A DNA stretch of 50,720 nucleotides from the NCBI GenBank assembly GCA_016194285.1, contig JACQBZ010000033.1, positions 1 to 50,720 of the forward strand, given 5' to 3'. Positions 16,350 to 24,993 of this stretch are shown here, one piece after another (the stretch's first letter is position 1; each line of letters starts with the position of its first letter). Source of the DNA: Nitrospirota bacterium (lineage in GTDB: Bacteria; Nitrospirota; Nitrospiria; JACQBZ01). Below the pieces are notes generated by a model that worked only from the letters and a program-made list of their open reading frames with translations, did not search any database and was not told the DNA's origin. A program made the position numbers and the translations under genes.

Positions 16350-17927
16350 ATGCATTTCGTTGAGATCTATGACACCACGTTAAGGGACGGCGCCCAGGCC
16401 GAAGACGTGTCTTTTTCGGTCGAGGATAAGCTCCGGATCGCTGAAAAGCTGGACAGCCTCGGTCTGCATTACATCGAGGGCGGCTGGCCCGGATCCAACC
16501 CCAAGGACATTCAGTTCTTCAAAAAGGTCCGGCAGCTCCCGCTGAAGAACGCGAAGATCGTCGCCTTCGGGGCGACCCGGAAGGCCAACAACCCGGTCGG
16601 CCGGGATGCCAACATTCAGGCCCTCCTGGAGTCCGGCACCGATCTGATCACGCTGTTCGGAAAAAGTTGGGATCTGCATGTGACGGACGCCCTGGGCATT
16701 TCGCTCAAGAAGAACCTGGAACTGATCGCCGACTCGATCCAGTACCTTCGGGCCAAGCGGAAAAAGGTTTATTACGACGCCGAGCATTTCTTCGACGGAT
16801 ACAAAGCCAATCCGGACTATGCGTTGAAGACCCTGAGGGAGGCGGTGCAGGCCGGGGCGGATTGCATCGTCCTGTGCGACACCAACGGAGGGACGATGCC
16901 CTGGGAGGTGAGGGACATCTTCTCGGCCGTGATGCAGGAGGTTCGAATCCCCTTGGGCATTCATGCCCACAACGATTCGGAGATGGCCGTCGCCAACTCC
17001 ATGATCGCGGTGGAATTGGGGGCGGTGCAGGTCCAAGGGACGATCAACGGGTTCGGTGAGCGATGTGGAAACGCCAATCTCTGCTCGATCTTGCCCAACC
17101 TCAAGCTCAAAATGAAGGTGGACTGCATCTCGGACGAACAGCTCGGACATCTCAAGGACGTTTCCCGGTTTGTAACCGAGATCGCCAACCTGTCTCCGGA
17201 CAAACACCAGCCGTATGTCGGGGACAGCGCCTTCGCGCATAAAGGGGGTGTGCATGTTCATGCCGTACAGAAGAATCCGCTGACCTACGAGCACATCCGA
17301 CCGGAGTTTGTGGGAAACCGCCAGCGGGTCCTCATCTCGGACTACGCCGGACGGAGCGTCCTGCAGAGCAAAGCGAGCGAGTTTCGAATTCGGTTGAAGA
17401 AGCACAGTCCAAAGTTGATGCATTTGTTGGAAACGCTCAAAGAGCTGGAGAGTCAGGGGTTTCAATTTGAGGGAGCCGAAGGGTCGTTTGAACTGCTCAT
17501 GCGGAAGGCCGAGGGGACGCATCAGCGGTTTTTCGACCTGATCGGCTTCCGCGTCATCGTTGAAAAACGGCAAGAGCGGGAAGATCCGATCTCGGAGGCC
17601 ACCATCCTGGTGAAGGTCGGCGATCACATCGAGCATACCGCGGCGGTCGGCAACGGGCCGGTGAATGCACTGGACCATGCGCTGCGAAAGGCGTTGGAGA
17701 AGTTTTATCCGCAGCTGAAAGAGATGAAGCTTCTGGATTACAAGGTGAGGGTGCTGGCGGCCAACAAGGGAACGGCGGCGCGCGTCCGCGTTCTGATCGA
17801 GTCGGGGGATCGGACCCGCAAATGGGGCACGGTCGGCGTCTCGGAAAATATCATTGAGGCGAGCTGGCAGGCGCTGGTCGACAGCATCGAGTACAAACTC
17901 CTTCAAGATCGAAGAAAGAAGCGATAG
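16350..17927 (+). CDS. cimA: (R)-citramalate synthase
   Basis: This enzyme condenses pyruvate and acetyl-CoA to citramalate, giving 2-oxobutyrate for isoleucine without threonine deaminase. The 525 residues are the long form. [17 protein letters not shown] (7-23) carries the metal Asp. The segment [15 protein letters not shown] (about 202-216) holds the metal histidines. [11 protein letters not shown] and [11 protein letters not shown] follow, and a LeuA-type regulatory domain covers about 395-520. The [11 protein letters not shown] start and [10 protein letters not shown] are citramalate-type rather than isopropylmalate-type. It ends the amino-acid operon; the degP-like gene follows 3 bp later. 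Confidence 0.92.
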   Translation: MHFVEIYDTTLRDGAQAEDVSFSVEDKLRIAEKLDSLGLHYIEGGWPGSNPKDIQFFKKVRQLPLKNAKIVAFGATRKANNPVGRDANIQALLESGTDLITLFGKSWDLHVTDALGISLKKNLELIADSIQYLRAKRKKVYYDAEHFFDGYKANPDYALKTLREAVQAGADCIVLCDTNGGTMPWEVRDIFSAVMQEVRIPLGIHAHNDSEMAVANSMIAVELGAVQVQGTINGFGERCGNANLCSILPNLKLKMKVDCISDEQLGHLKDVSRFVTEIANLSPDKHQPYVGDSAFAHKGGVHVHAVQKNPLTYEHIRPEFVGNRQRVLISDYAGRSVLQSKASEFRIRLKKHSPKLMHLLETLKELESQGFQFEGAEGSFELLMRKAEGTHQRFFDLIGFRVIVEKRQEREDPISEATILVKVGDHIEHTAAVGNGPVNALDHALRKALEKFYPQLKEMKLLDYKVRVLAANKGTAARVRVLIESGDRTRKWGTVGVSENIIEASWQALVDSIEYKLLQDRRKKR

Positions 17928-17930
17928 CCG

Positions 17931-19139
17931 ATGCGCCGCGAGGTCATGCCAGCCGGATCATGGGGTCGGAGCCGTCTTCGAACCGCGCTTTTCTTCGGGC
18001 TCGTCATCGGTGTTTTTTCGGGGGGGGTCACGGCCTGCCGGCAGGCCGCCAGCCCTCCGGGGGATCGGCCGCCCGGTCCGGAGGCCGCGGCGACCAGCGC
18101 GTACCGTCCGAAGGAAGACCGGCCGACGATTCCGGCCGTGGAAGAATTAATTCCCCGCACGCGGTTTGCCCAGATCGCAAAAGCGGTGGCGCCGGTGGTG
18201 GTCCACCTGAAGACGGTTCAGGAACTCCGGGAAGAATCGTCCTGGTTACATCGAAAGCCCAACGAGGCATTTTTTAGGCGTTTCATCAAAGGTCTCTTGG
18301 GGCTCTCCAAGGACCCGGTCATGAAGCAGGACGGCGTGGGCTCCGGTTTCATCGTCCATCCGGCGGGATATGTTCTGACGAATTTTCACGTCGTCAAACA
18401 TGCGGATGAGATCCGCGCCGTTCTATCGGATGAACGAGAGATGCGTGCCCATGTGGTCGGCCAAGACTCGCGCGCGGATCTGGCCCTGCTGCGGCTTGAA
18501 GGGGAAGGCCCTTTTCCGGCGGCCGACTTGGGGGATTCCGATCACCTGGAGTCCGGAGAGTGGGCGATGGCGGCAGGCAGTCCGTTAGGTCTGGCCCAGA
18601 CCTTTACGGTGGGCGTTATCAGCGCCACCGGCCGGTCGCATCTCGGCATCACCTCTCGCGAAAATTTTATTCAAACCGACGCCTCGATCAATTACGGCAA
18701 CAGCGGCGGGCCTCTCTTGAATATCAACGCCGAGGTGGTCGGAATCAATACGGCGATCATGCCCACGGGACACGGGATTGGTTTCGCCATTCCGATCAAT
18801 ACGGCCCGTGAGTTCGTTGAAACGGTGTTAAGAGACCGGCCGATCCAAACGGTCTGGCTCGGTATGGAGGCGATCATTCCCATGCCGGGACGCACCGGCC
18901 GCGACGGCGTCGTCCTACAGTCGGTGCAGTGGCCTAGCCCGGCCTGGCGGTCCGGACTTCGAGCGGCCGATCGTATCATCCGGGTGGACGATACGGATGT
19001 GAGGGATGCCGCGCAGCTTCGGCGGTTGATCGTCGAGGGAGGAATCGGGGTCGAGAGGGAGCTGACCGTTGAGCGGGGTGGACGGATCAAAGAAATTCGG
19101 GTCCGACCCGAAGAGTGGCCGGCGCGTATTTTCCCTTGA
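17931..19139 (+). CDS. DegP/HtrA-type periplasmic serine protease
   Basis: This is a 402-residue protease with the triad His153 (NFHVVKHADE), Asp183 (SRADLALLRL) and Ser258 (NYGNSGGPLL). One PDZ domain follows at about 300-395 (GRDGVVLQSVQWPSPAWRSG). The N-terminus has a hydrophobic helix at 18-34 ending in TAC (Cys36), a possible lipobox; the leader then runs through a Pro/Gly-rich segment. That leader contains the perfect 16-bp palindrome GGCCTGCCGGCAGGCC, probably a repeat insertion. One PDZ instead of two points to a DegS/HhoA-like architecture. It is downstream of cimA with a 3-bp gap, so it may be cotranscribed. Confidence 0.9.
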   Translation: MRREVMPAGSWGRSRLRTALFFGLVIGVFSGGVTACRQAASPPGDRPPGPEAAATSAYRPKEDRPTIPAVEELIPRTRFAQIAKAVAPVVVHLKTVQELREESSWLHRKPNEAFFRRFIKGLLGLSKDPVMKQDGVGSGFIVHPAGYVLTNFHVVKHADEIRAVLSDEREMRAHVVGQDSRADLALLRLEGEGPFPAADLGDSDHLESGEWAMAAGSPLGLAQTFTVGVISATGRSHLGITSRENFIQTDASINYGNSGGPLLNINAEVVGINTAIMPTGHGIGFAIPINTAREFVETVLRDRPIQTVWLGMEAIIPMPGRTGRDGVVLQSVQWPSPAWRSGLRAADRIIRVDDTDVRDAAQLRRLIVEGGIGVERELTVERGGRIKEIRVRPEEWPARIFP

Positions 19140-19164
19140 CATTCTCTCTAACCTGTTGTATTTT
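19136..19164 (+). promoter_or_regulatory. Sigma-70 promoter of ihfA-merR
   Basis: A perfect TTGACA at 19136-19141 overlaps the protease stop codon; 17 nt separate it from TATTTT at 19159-19164. The leader to the ihfA start is about 145 nt, longer than needed; no structure in it is recognised. Confidence 0.75.
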
Positions 19165-19317
19165 ATGTCCAATTTTTTAATTCCCGTGGGGTGAGGAAAA
19201 AGTCAGCAAGATCAGCGCGAAATCAGCGGTGGATGATCCCCGAATATTTCCGATGGCGTGGCAACCGAACGTTCGTCGTGAACACCGGTCTTGAGGTCCA
19301 AGAGAAGGAGGCGTGGG

Positions 19318-19596
19318 ATGAGAAAAGCCGACATTGCCAATGAGGTGTACGAGCGGGTCGGGATTTCGAAGAAAGAGGCGGCCGAGATCATCGAAACCGT
19401 TTTGAACACGATCAAGAGCGTGCTTCAAAAAGGAGAAACGGTTAAGATCGCCGGGTTCGGGAACTTTGTGGTGCGAAGCAAACGGGCGCGAAAGGGTCGG
19501 AACCCCAAAACGGGTCAGGAGATCGGGATTACGCCACGGCGTGTGGTGACCTTCCGTCCCAGCCAGGTGTTCAAGAAATTTGTAAACAAGTCGTAG
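19318..19596 (+). CDS. ihfA: Integration host factor alpha-type DNA-bending protein
   Basis: This is a 92-residue member of the HU/IHF family. MRKADIANEVYERVGISKKEA starts the helical base, KAGFGNF-type VKIAGFGNFVVRSKRARKGRNP (about 45-66) forms the start of the DNA-binding arm, and RNPKTGQEIGI with RRVVTFRPSQVFKKFVN follows. The ATG at 19318 is preceded by GGAGG about 7 nt upstream. The alpha subunit is suggested by its place directly before a MerR gene, the usual order in Deltaproteobacteria (pheT-ihfA-merR). HU cannot be excluded. Confidence 0.9.
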   Translation: MRKADIANEVYERVGISKKEAAEIIETVLNTIKSVLQKGETVKIAGFGNFVVRSKRARKGRNPKTGQEIGITPRRVVTFRPSQVFKKFVNKS

Positions 19597-19603
19597 GTGG
19601 CCC

Positions 19604-20050
19604 TTGAAAAAGAAAACCGGTCTCGAAACAGGAGATTTGGGCCGCCTCGAGAAGAGCCTGGACCCGGACTCCCGTACGGACTCGCAGGCGGGCTCCAATG
19701 GTCACGAGCGATTATTTCATAAGATCAGCGAGGTGAGCGACATCACAGGCCTGGAAGCGTACGTCCTCCGGTATTGGGAATCCGAGTTTCCGATCCTCCG
19801 TCCCCAGAAAAGCCGCGGCGGGCAGCGGATTTACCAGAAAAAAGACATCGAAACAATTTTGAAGATCAAACACATGCTCTATGAAAAGGGTTTTACCATT
19901 GCCGGGGCACGGAAAGTGCTGGCGGCGAGGAACGGTGAACCTTCCGAAACCGCGGCTCGACCGATCTCCAAGGAATTCATCTACCGCCTCCGGGGCGAGT
20001 TGGCCGAAATCTTGAGGATTCTTTCTTCACACGACAAGCACAGTGCTTGA
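19604..20050 (+). CDS. MerR-family transcriptional regulator
   Basis: This is a 148-residue regulator starting at TTG 19604, 7 bp after ihfA. After a non-conserved N-terminal extension of about 38 residues comes the winged helix-turn-helix LFHKISEVSDITGLEAYVLRYWESEFP (about 37-63), then RGGQRIYQKKDIETILKIKHMLYEKGFTIAGARKVL. The helix continues into a short coiled region. There are no metal-binding cysteines, so it is not a metal sensor of the classic type. Its partner is unclear; placement after ihfA is conserved in several phyla. Confidence 0.88.
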   Translation: MKKKTGLETGDLGRLEKSLDPDSRTDSQAGSNGHERLFHKISEVSDITGLEAYVLRYWESEFPILRPQKSRGGQRIYQKKDIETILKIKHMLYEKGFTIAGARKVLAARNGEPSETAARPISKEFIYRLRGELAEILRILSSHDKHSA

Positions 20051-20116
20051 TCCCTTTTTTAGAACAACACCCCGATCCATGTCGGTTTGATCTTCGCGCG
20101 CATTTCGGAACGAACA

Positions 20117-20190
20117 CGGGGCGTGGCGCAGCCTGGTAGCGTACTCGCTTGGGGTGCGAGTGGTCGGCGGTTCAAATCCGCCCGCCCCGA
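20117..20190 (+). tRNA. tRNA-Pro (anticodon GGG)
   Basis: The acceptor arms CGGGGCG and CGCCCCG pair. The anticodon loop TTGGGGT gives GGG, reading CCC and CCU. The T-loop is GGTTCAAATCC. CCA is not encoded (GAA follows), unlike the three tRNAs near 3.3 kb. The length is 74 nt. Confidence 0.95.
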
Positions 20191-20202
20191 GAAATTTTTG
20201 GA

Positions 20203-20249
20203 GCAGTGAGAGCATTGGACATTGAAACAATAGACAAGGCTCTCACTGC
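20203..20249. repeat. 11-bp perfect inverted repeat downstream of tRNA-Pro
   Basis: GCAGTGAGAGC at 20203-20213 is the exact reverse complement of GCTCTCACTGC at 20239-20249, with 25 nt between. Inside it, ATTG and CAAT extend the symmetry. No T run follows, so it is not a simple terminator; it could be a protein-binding site or the mark of a small insertion beside the tRNA. Confidence 0.5.
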
Positions 20250-20278
20250 GGTCTAATGCTCAAATGATCTATTTTCCC

Positions 20279-20314
20279 AAAAAGGCCTGGGCGTCCATGA
20301 CGACGGGCCTTTTT
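20279..20314. terminator. Bidirectional-looking terminator before surE
   Basis: AAAAAGGCC at 20279-20287 pairs with GGCCTTTTT at 20306-20314 around an 18-nt loop, with As on the left and Ts on the right. It would end transcripts from tRNA-Pro on the plus strand and could also act on the minus strand. Confidence 0.65.
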
Positions 20315-20331
20315 ATTTCCGAGAAGGACCC

Positions 20332-21120
20332 ATGCTGATCCTGATTACCAATGACGATGGCATCCAGTCGCCGGGGATCAAGGCCCTGGCGAAGGCGATG
20401 AAGCGGGTGGGGGAGGTTTATGTCGTGGCGCCGGATCGCGAACGGACGGCGGCCGGTCACTCGCTCACATTGCACAAACCCCTGCGGATCGAGTCCCTCG
20501 GTCGCCGCGCGTTCAGCGTCAGCGGGACGCCCACGGACTGCGTGAATCTGGCGGTGAATGAAATTCTCCCGCGCCGACCCGACCTCGTCGTCTCCGGCAT
20601 CAACCGGGGAGGGAATCTTGGGGATGACGTGACCTATTCCGGTACAGTATCGGCCGCCATGGAGGGGACGCTCCTGGGGATCGCGTCCATCGCCCTCTCG
20701 CAACTGGGAGAAGCGCATTTTCATTTTGAAACGTCGGCGCGGTTTGCGTTGCGTTTGATCCGCCAGGTCCGTCGATTTGGTCTTCCTCCGGATACCCTCT
20801 TGAATGTCAATGTCCCCGATCTGCCTCCCCAGGCGATCAAAGGGATGCGCGTGACCTGTTTGGGCAAGCGCATCTTTGATTCCAATAACGTCATCAAGAA
20901 GGAAGATCCGCGAGGCAAGACCTATTACTGGATCGGTGGAAACCGGGTCGCCTGGGAGGAGCGGAAAGACACGGATCAGGAAGCGGTGGAAAACGGCCTG
21001 ATCTCGGTGACGCCCGTTCATTTGGATCTGACCAATTATACCGCCTTGGCGGTTTTGCGGGACTGGGAGAAACGGTTGACGCCGGTGCGCCGGCGGACGC
21101 GTCCCACTCGCCGTCTCTGA
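20332..21120 (+). CDS. surE: 5'/3'-nucleotidase SurE
   Basis: This is a nucleoside monophosphate phosphatase with 262 residues. The metal-binding start [12 protein letters not shown] (4-15) holds Asp8 and Asp9. [13 protein letters not shown] (about 39-51), SGTPTDCVN (about 65-73) and [25 protein letters not shown] (about 88-112) are the family signatures. It starts at ATG 20332 after GAGAAGGA. The order surE-pcm is shared with many bacteria and links it to stress and protein repair. Confidence 0.96.
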   Translation: MLILITNDDGIQSPGIKALAKAMKRVGEVYVVAPDRERTAAGHSLTLHKPLRIESLGRRAFSVSGTPTDCVNLAVNEILPRRPDLVVSGINRGGNLGDDVTYSGTVSAAMEGTLLGIASIALSQLGEAHFHFETSARFALRLIRQVRRFGLPPDTLLNVNVPDLPPQAIKGMRVTCLGKRIFDSNNVIKKEDPRGKTYYWIGGNRVAWEERKDTDQEAVENGLISVTPVHLDLTNYTALAVLRDWEKRLTPVRRRTRPTRRL

Positions 21121-21157
21121 CGCTCTGCATCGGTCCATTCCACCCGGGAACCGCACG

Positions 21158-21814
21158 ATGATGATTGATGACGAACGCGCACGACTGAAGATGGTGGACG
21201 AGCAGCTCGCCGCCCGCGGCATCAAAGACCGCCGGGTTCTTTCGGCGATGGGACGCGTGCCGCGCCACCGCTTCGTGGAGGAGGCCCTGCGGGACCGGGC
21301 CTACGGCGACCATGCCCTGCCCATCGGCGAGCAACAGACCATTTCGCAACCCTACATGGTGGCCCTGATGACCGAGACCCTGGCGCTGAAAGGCTCGGAG
21401 CGGGTTCTCGAGATCGGAACGGGGTCGGGATACCAAACCGCGGTCCTGGCCGAACTGGCCGCGCAGGTCTATTCGATTGAACGGATCGTCAACTTGGCGG
21501 CCAAGGCGCGCCATTTGCTTGCGTCGCTCGGCTACCGGAACGTGACGATCAAGGTATTCGATGGAACGTACGGCTGGAAGCAGGAGGCCCCGTTCGATGC
21601 CATCCTGGTGACGGCCGGCTCTCCGGAGATCCCCATGCCGCTGACCGAGCAACTCAGGGAGGGAGGGCGCATGGTGATTCCGGTGGGGGAACGGACGACT
21701 CAGGTGCTTAAGAAGGTGACGAAGACCTACGCCGGCATCGAGGTCACGGCGCTGACCGGATGCGTCTTCGTGCCGCTGATCGGCGGTCACGGATGGGGGG
21801 ACGCGGACGCGTGA
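21158..21814 (+). CDS. pcm: Protein-L-isoaspartate O-methyltransferase
   Basis: This enzyme methylates isoaspartyl residues of damaged proteins. The 218 residues contain [32 protein letters not shown] (about 33-65), the SAM-binding [18 protein letters not shown] (about 85-102) and [13 protein letters not shown] (about 150-162). The start is one of two adjacent ATGs at 21158. It is 37 bp after surE and 7 bp before cysS. Confidence 0.95.
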   Translation: MMIDDERARLKMVDEQLAARGIKDRRVLSAMGRVPRHRFVEEALRDRAYGDHALPIGEQQTISQPYMVALMTETLALKGSERVLEIGTGSGYQTAVLAELAAQVYSIERIVNLAAKARHLLASLGYRNVTIKVFDGTYGWKQEAPFDAILVTAGSPEIPMPLTEQLREGGRMVIPVGERTTQVLKKVTKTYAGIEVTALTGCVFVPLIGGHGWGDADA

Positions 21815-21821
21815 GAGGCGG

Positions 21822-23336
21822 ATGCTGAAGATCGCGAATACCATGTCCGGGAAGAAAGAGCCGTTCCATCCGGCGCGGAACCGAAACGTCGGGATGTACG
21901 TCTGCGGCGTCACGGTTTACGATCGCTGCCATCTGGGTCACGCCCGGTCGGCCATCGTTTTCGATCTGATTCGGCGGTATCTGAAATACAAAAAGTACCA
22001 GGTCCGCTACGTCAAGAACTTCACGGACGTGGACGACAAGATCATTCAGCGGGCGAACCGGGAGGGTAAGCCCTGGACCGAGATCGTGGAGCGGTATATC
22101 GCGGCGTACGCGGAGGACATGAAGCGGCTGGGTGTCGAGTCCGCGGACCGGGAGCCGAGGGCGACACAATACATCCCGGACATGATCCGTTTGATCAAGA
22201 AGCTGATCAAGGAAGGCTTCGCCTATTCCGTAAACGGCGATGTCTATTATCAAGTCGAGAAGTTTAAAGGTTACGGCAAACTTTCCAAACGGAAGTCCGA
22301 CCAGTCCCTGGCGGGCGCCCGAGTGGAACCGGATGAGCGGAAGAAAAATCCTCTGGACTTTGCCCTCTGGAAGGCGGCCAAGCCGGGGGAGCCGAGCTGG
22401 GAGAGTCCCTGGGGTCCGGGTCGGCCGGGGTGGCACATCGAATGCTCCGCGATGTCGATGAAGCTCCTGGGGAAGTCGTTCGATATCCATGGCGGAGGGA
22501 TGGACCTCATCTTTCCCCATCACGAAAACGAGATCGCGCAGTCCGAAGGCGCGACCGGGGAAAAATTTGCGCGCTATTGGGTCCACAACGGCTTCGTGAA
22601 CGTCAATCAGGAAAAGATGTCCAAGTCGCTCGGAAATTTTTTCACGATTCAGGAAATTTTTGAGAAATATAAAGAGATCGGATATTCTCAAACTGTGACA
22701 GCTGAGATACTACGTTATTTTCTACTCTCTACACATTACCGCAGCCCTATTGATTTCTCAGACCAAAGCCTGGATCAAGCAAAGTTGGCGCTTAATAAGT
22801 TCTACATCATGTTTCAGAAGCTTGGTGAAAAAGGTGTAAAAGGGTCCGCGGATGCAGGGTTGTCAAGAAGCTTGAAAACCTTCAAGACGGGCTTTACAAA
22901 GGCAATGGATGATGATTTCAACACCGCCGAAGCCATTGCGGAACTTCAAAAGCTCCGAAACGAGGTCAATAATAATATTACACTGGGTATTTCAAAAAAA
23001 ATCGCAACTAATGTGGAAAGAACCTTTCTATCTTACGGGAAAATACTGGGACTCTTTCAAATCCCCTTAAAAATTTGGCAATTCGAGGTTCCCGTAAAAG
23101 CAACAGCCAAGAGTCTCTACGAAGCTCTCGCTTCTGTTACAGCAGGCACTAAAACTCCTTACGAGTCACGTCTCTCTGAAGATTTTGAGAAAGAGATCAA
23201 TCAACTGGTCGCTGCTCGGGAAGAAGCACGGAAGAAAAAGAACTGGGCCGAGGCCGATCGGATCCGCGGTGAACTGGCACGGAAGGGAGTGATCCTTGAG
23301 GACCGGCCGGACGGGACAACGCGGGTGAGGCGGTAG
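21822..23336 (+). CDS. cysS: Cysteinyl-tRNA synthetase (compositionally mosaic gene)
   Basis: This enzyme charges tRNA-Cys. The 504 residues include the zinc ligand Cys28, HLGH at 37-40, the second zinc region HIECSAMSMKLL (about 210-220), HHENEIAQSE and the KMSKS loop at about 265-269. Base composition changes sharply inside the gene: codons up to about 284 are near 57% GC, while two 60-base lines at 22681 and 22981 count to 37%. The composition returns to normal near 23200 (residue 459). The reading frame is intact throughout, so a homologous piece of foreign DNA may have replaced the anticodon-binding region. The MntA/HepT island lies immediately downstream. Confidence 0.95.
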   Translation: MLKIANTMSGKKEPFHPARNRNVGMYVCGVTVYDRCHLGHARSAIVFDLIRRYLKYKKYQVRYVKNFTDVDDKIIQRANREGKPWTEIVERYIAAYAEDMKRLGVESADREPRATQYIPDMIRLIKKLIKEGFAYSVNGDVYYQVEKFKGYGKLSKRKSDQSLAGARVEPDERKKNPLDFALWKAAKPGEPSWESPWGPGRPGWHIECSAMSMKLLGKSFDIHGGGMDLIFPHHENEIAQSEGATGEKFARYWVHNGFVNVNQEKMSKSLGNFFTIQEIFEKYKEIGYSQTVTAEILRYFLLSTHYRSPIDFSDQSLDQAKLALNKFYIMFQKLGEKGVKGSADAGLSRSLKTFKTGFTKAMDDDFNTAEAIAELQKLRNEVNNNITLGISKKIATNVERTFLSYGKILGLFQIPLKIWQFEVPVKATAKSLYEALASVTAGTKTPYESRLSEDFEKEINQLVAAREEARKKKNWAEADRIRGELARKGVILEDRPDGTTRVRR

Positions 23337-23391
23337 TAAAACGGGAGCTTACTGTGATAGTCTGTAATGACGAGAGTTGAGGTATTTGGTT

Positions 23392-23682
23392 ATGGGCATT
23401 CATGAGTTGCTGAAGGTCAAGCGTGAAGAGATCCTGCGCATCGCCGCCAAGCACGGTGCGCGAAATGTTCGCATCTTCGGTTCTGTGGCCAGGGGTCAGG
23501 CGGGGGCACAGAGCGACCTGGATGTGCTTGTGGACCTCGAACCCGGTCACAGCCTAATTGATCTCGGCGGTTTCTTAATGGACCTTCAAGACCTCTTAGG
23601 TTGCAAGGTCGATGTGGTGACTGAGAAAGGTCTGCGCGAACGCATCCGTGATCGAGTGCTGCGAGAGGCCGTGCCCATATGA
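23392..23682 (+). CDS. MntA-type nucleotidyltransferase antitoxin
   Basis: This is a 96-residue minimal nucleotidyltransferase. The active site is [20 protein letters not shown], matching GSX(10)DXD. In MntA/HepT systems this protein adds AMP to its partner toxin and silences it. The ATG at 23392 is preferred over an upstream TTG. Its stop (23680-23682) overlaps the ATG of the next gene, so the two are translationally coupled. Confidence 0.88.
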   Translation: MGIHELLKVKREEILRIAAKHGARNVRIFGSVARGQAGAQSDLDVLVDLEPGHSLIDLGGFLMDLQDLLGCKVDVVTEKGLRERIRDRVLREAVPI

Positions 23683-24023
23683 GAGACGACCGCGAGCGGT
23701 TGTTACATATCCAAGACGCGATTGAACGGATCGAGAAATACGCCAAAAAGGGGAAACAAGCCTTTGCACGTGATGAGTTAATACAAAGCTGGATCCTCCG
23801 CCATCTCCAGATCATTGGGGAGGCCTGCCGCGCCCTCTCTCCTGACTTTAAAACCCAACATCCTGACGTGCCCTGGTCGGACATCATCGGCATGCGAAAT
23901 ATTCTGGTTCACGATTATTTTGGGATTGACGTCGAGGCCGTCTGGTCCGCCGTCGAGCGCGACCTGCCGGAACTGAAACCAAAGATCGAGGCGATCCTCC
24001 GGGCAATGAACAAAAAGTCATAG
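23679..24023 (+). CDS. HepT-type HEPN ribonuclease toxin
   Basis: This is a 114-residue all-helical protein of the HEPN superfamily. The RX4HXY catalytic motif is RNILVHDY (about 79-86), the tyrosine being the residue modified by MntA in characterised pairs. [17 protein letters not shown] and the C-terminal [12 protein letters not shown] are usual for HepT. The ATG overlaps the end of the MntA gene. Together they form a toxin-antitoxin pair that is often mobile. The target RNA is unknown. Confidence 0.88.
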   Translation: MRDDRERLLHIQDAIERIEKYAKKGKQAFARDELIQSWILRHLQIIGEACRALSPDFKTQHPDVPWSDIIGMRNILVHDYFGIDVEAVWSAVERDLPELKPKIEAILRAMNKKS

Positions 24024-24045
24024 CGTTGCTCGTTCGGCTTTTTGC

Positions 24046-24150
24046 ATGAAGTATTATGCGGAAGAAGAATCAAAAAGTGGTGTTATTAGGAAACCATATA
24101 AACAGAAGTTAGATGGACGAAGTATCTTGCTGCCATCCGAGGCAAATTAA
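24046..24150 (+). CDS. Possible 34-residue ORF between HepT and a membrane gene
   Basis: ATG 24046 to TAA 24150 encodes a charged 34-residue peptide (MKYYAEEESKSGVIRKPYKQ, then LDGRSILLPSEAN). The stop is immediately followed by the GTG of the next frame, which suggests possible coupling, but there is no clear ribosome-binding site and no similarity I recognise. It may equally be the remnant of a longer gene. Confidence 0.25.
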   Translation: MKYYAEEESKSGVIRKPYKQKLDGRSILLPSEAN

Positions 24151-24855
24151 GTGATTGAAATGCTTTCAGGCTTGCTAACTCCGTTGATCGCAGTCCTTGT
24201 TGCCTACGTTGCTTGGCAACAGTGGCGTACAAACCAACTCCGACTGAAACATGAATTGTTTGACCGCCGATTCGCGCTTTACGAGAAGATGACTTCGTTT
24301 ATCGCTGAGATCCTTACACAGGGGAAGGTTCCTGCAAACGCTGAAACTCGCCTCCTACGGGAAACAAAAACTGCCATTTTCCTGTTTGACAAAGAAATCC
24401 AGGATTTTGTACAAGAACTCTATCGGAAGGCCGCTGACTTACACGCTCTTGAGGCAATGCTGGAGAAGCTTGAAGGAGAGGATCGAGCCCGTAATGTGGA
24501 TAAACAGGGCGAGATCAAAGATTGGTTTACTTCGCAGCTACATGGTTGTAATGCGCGGTTTTCGCGGTTTCTTCTGCTCGGAGAGAGACGAACAATGAAT
24601 AGAGCGCAGCGGAAGCTCCTTTGCAGCTTTACTGTTTTCGCTTGTGTCTTACTCGCAAGCATAGTGGGAGTATCGGCTTTTGCCATTTTCCAGGGCATTG
24701 CATCAACTCAGGGCGACGTGTTCGATTATGTTGTGTTTCAACATCACCTCCAGTGGATCATGCCATCCGTCATGGTTTTAGCCGGTTTGCTCGTTACGGG
24801 CATTGTGGGATTTGTGGGTTTCTGGATTGTCCTCAACGATAAGATTGAGCATTAG
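24151..24855 (+). CDS. Unknown membrane protein of the island downstream of cysS
   Basis: This is a 234-residue protein from GTG 24151 (ATG 24160 is an alternative). An N-terminal helix (LLTPLIAVLVAYVAWQQW, about 8-25) is followed by a cytosolic helical segment of about 130 residues beginning NQLRLKHELFDRRFALYEKM, and then two further membrane helices at about 160-182 and 208-230 (FTVFACVLLASIVGVSAFAI; MVLAGLLVTGIVGFVGFWIV). The opening helix then RLKHELFDRRFALY is a layout common in small accessory genes of mobile regions. The function is unknown; neighbouring MntA/HepT suggests a defence or mobile context. Confidence 0.65.
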   Translation: MIEMLSGLLTPLIAVLVAYVAWQQWRTNQLRLKHELFDRRFALYEKMTSFIAEILTQGKVPANAETRLLRETKTAIFLFDKEIQDFVQELYRKAADLHALEAMLEKLEGEDRARNVDKQGEIKDWFTSQLHGCNARFSRFLLLGERRTMNRAQRKLLCSFTVFACVLLASIVGVSAFAIFQGIASTQGDVFDYVVFQHHLQWIMPSVMVLAGLLVTGIVGFVGFWIVLNDKIEH

Positions 24856-24993
24856 AAACATAACATCCAACCTTGCACTTCAGGCCGATCGCTTAACAGC
24901 GACAGATGAGCTTGGTCCTTATGCCAAGATAAAAATATGGAGCGGCGGATGGCGAAATGGTTCAGGAAATAAGATGGAAAAGAAAGATGAACG

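Noticed and set aside
16380-17906. 508-codon frame opposite cimA
   Set aside because: Antisense shadow of a certain cimA; no domain.
24856-24990. Possible attC (ATCCAAC to AGCTTGG) after the membrane gene
   Set aside because: Only the left core is acceptable; arms pair poorly and no GTTRGGC end is present.
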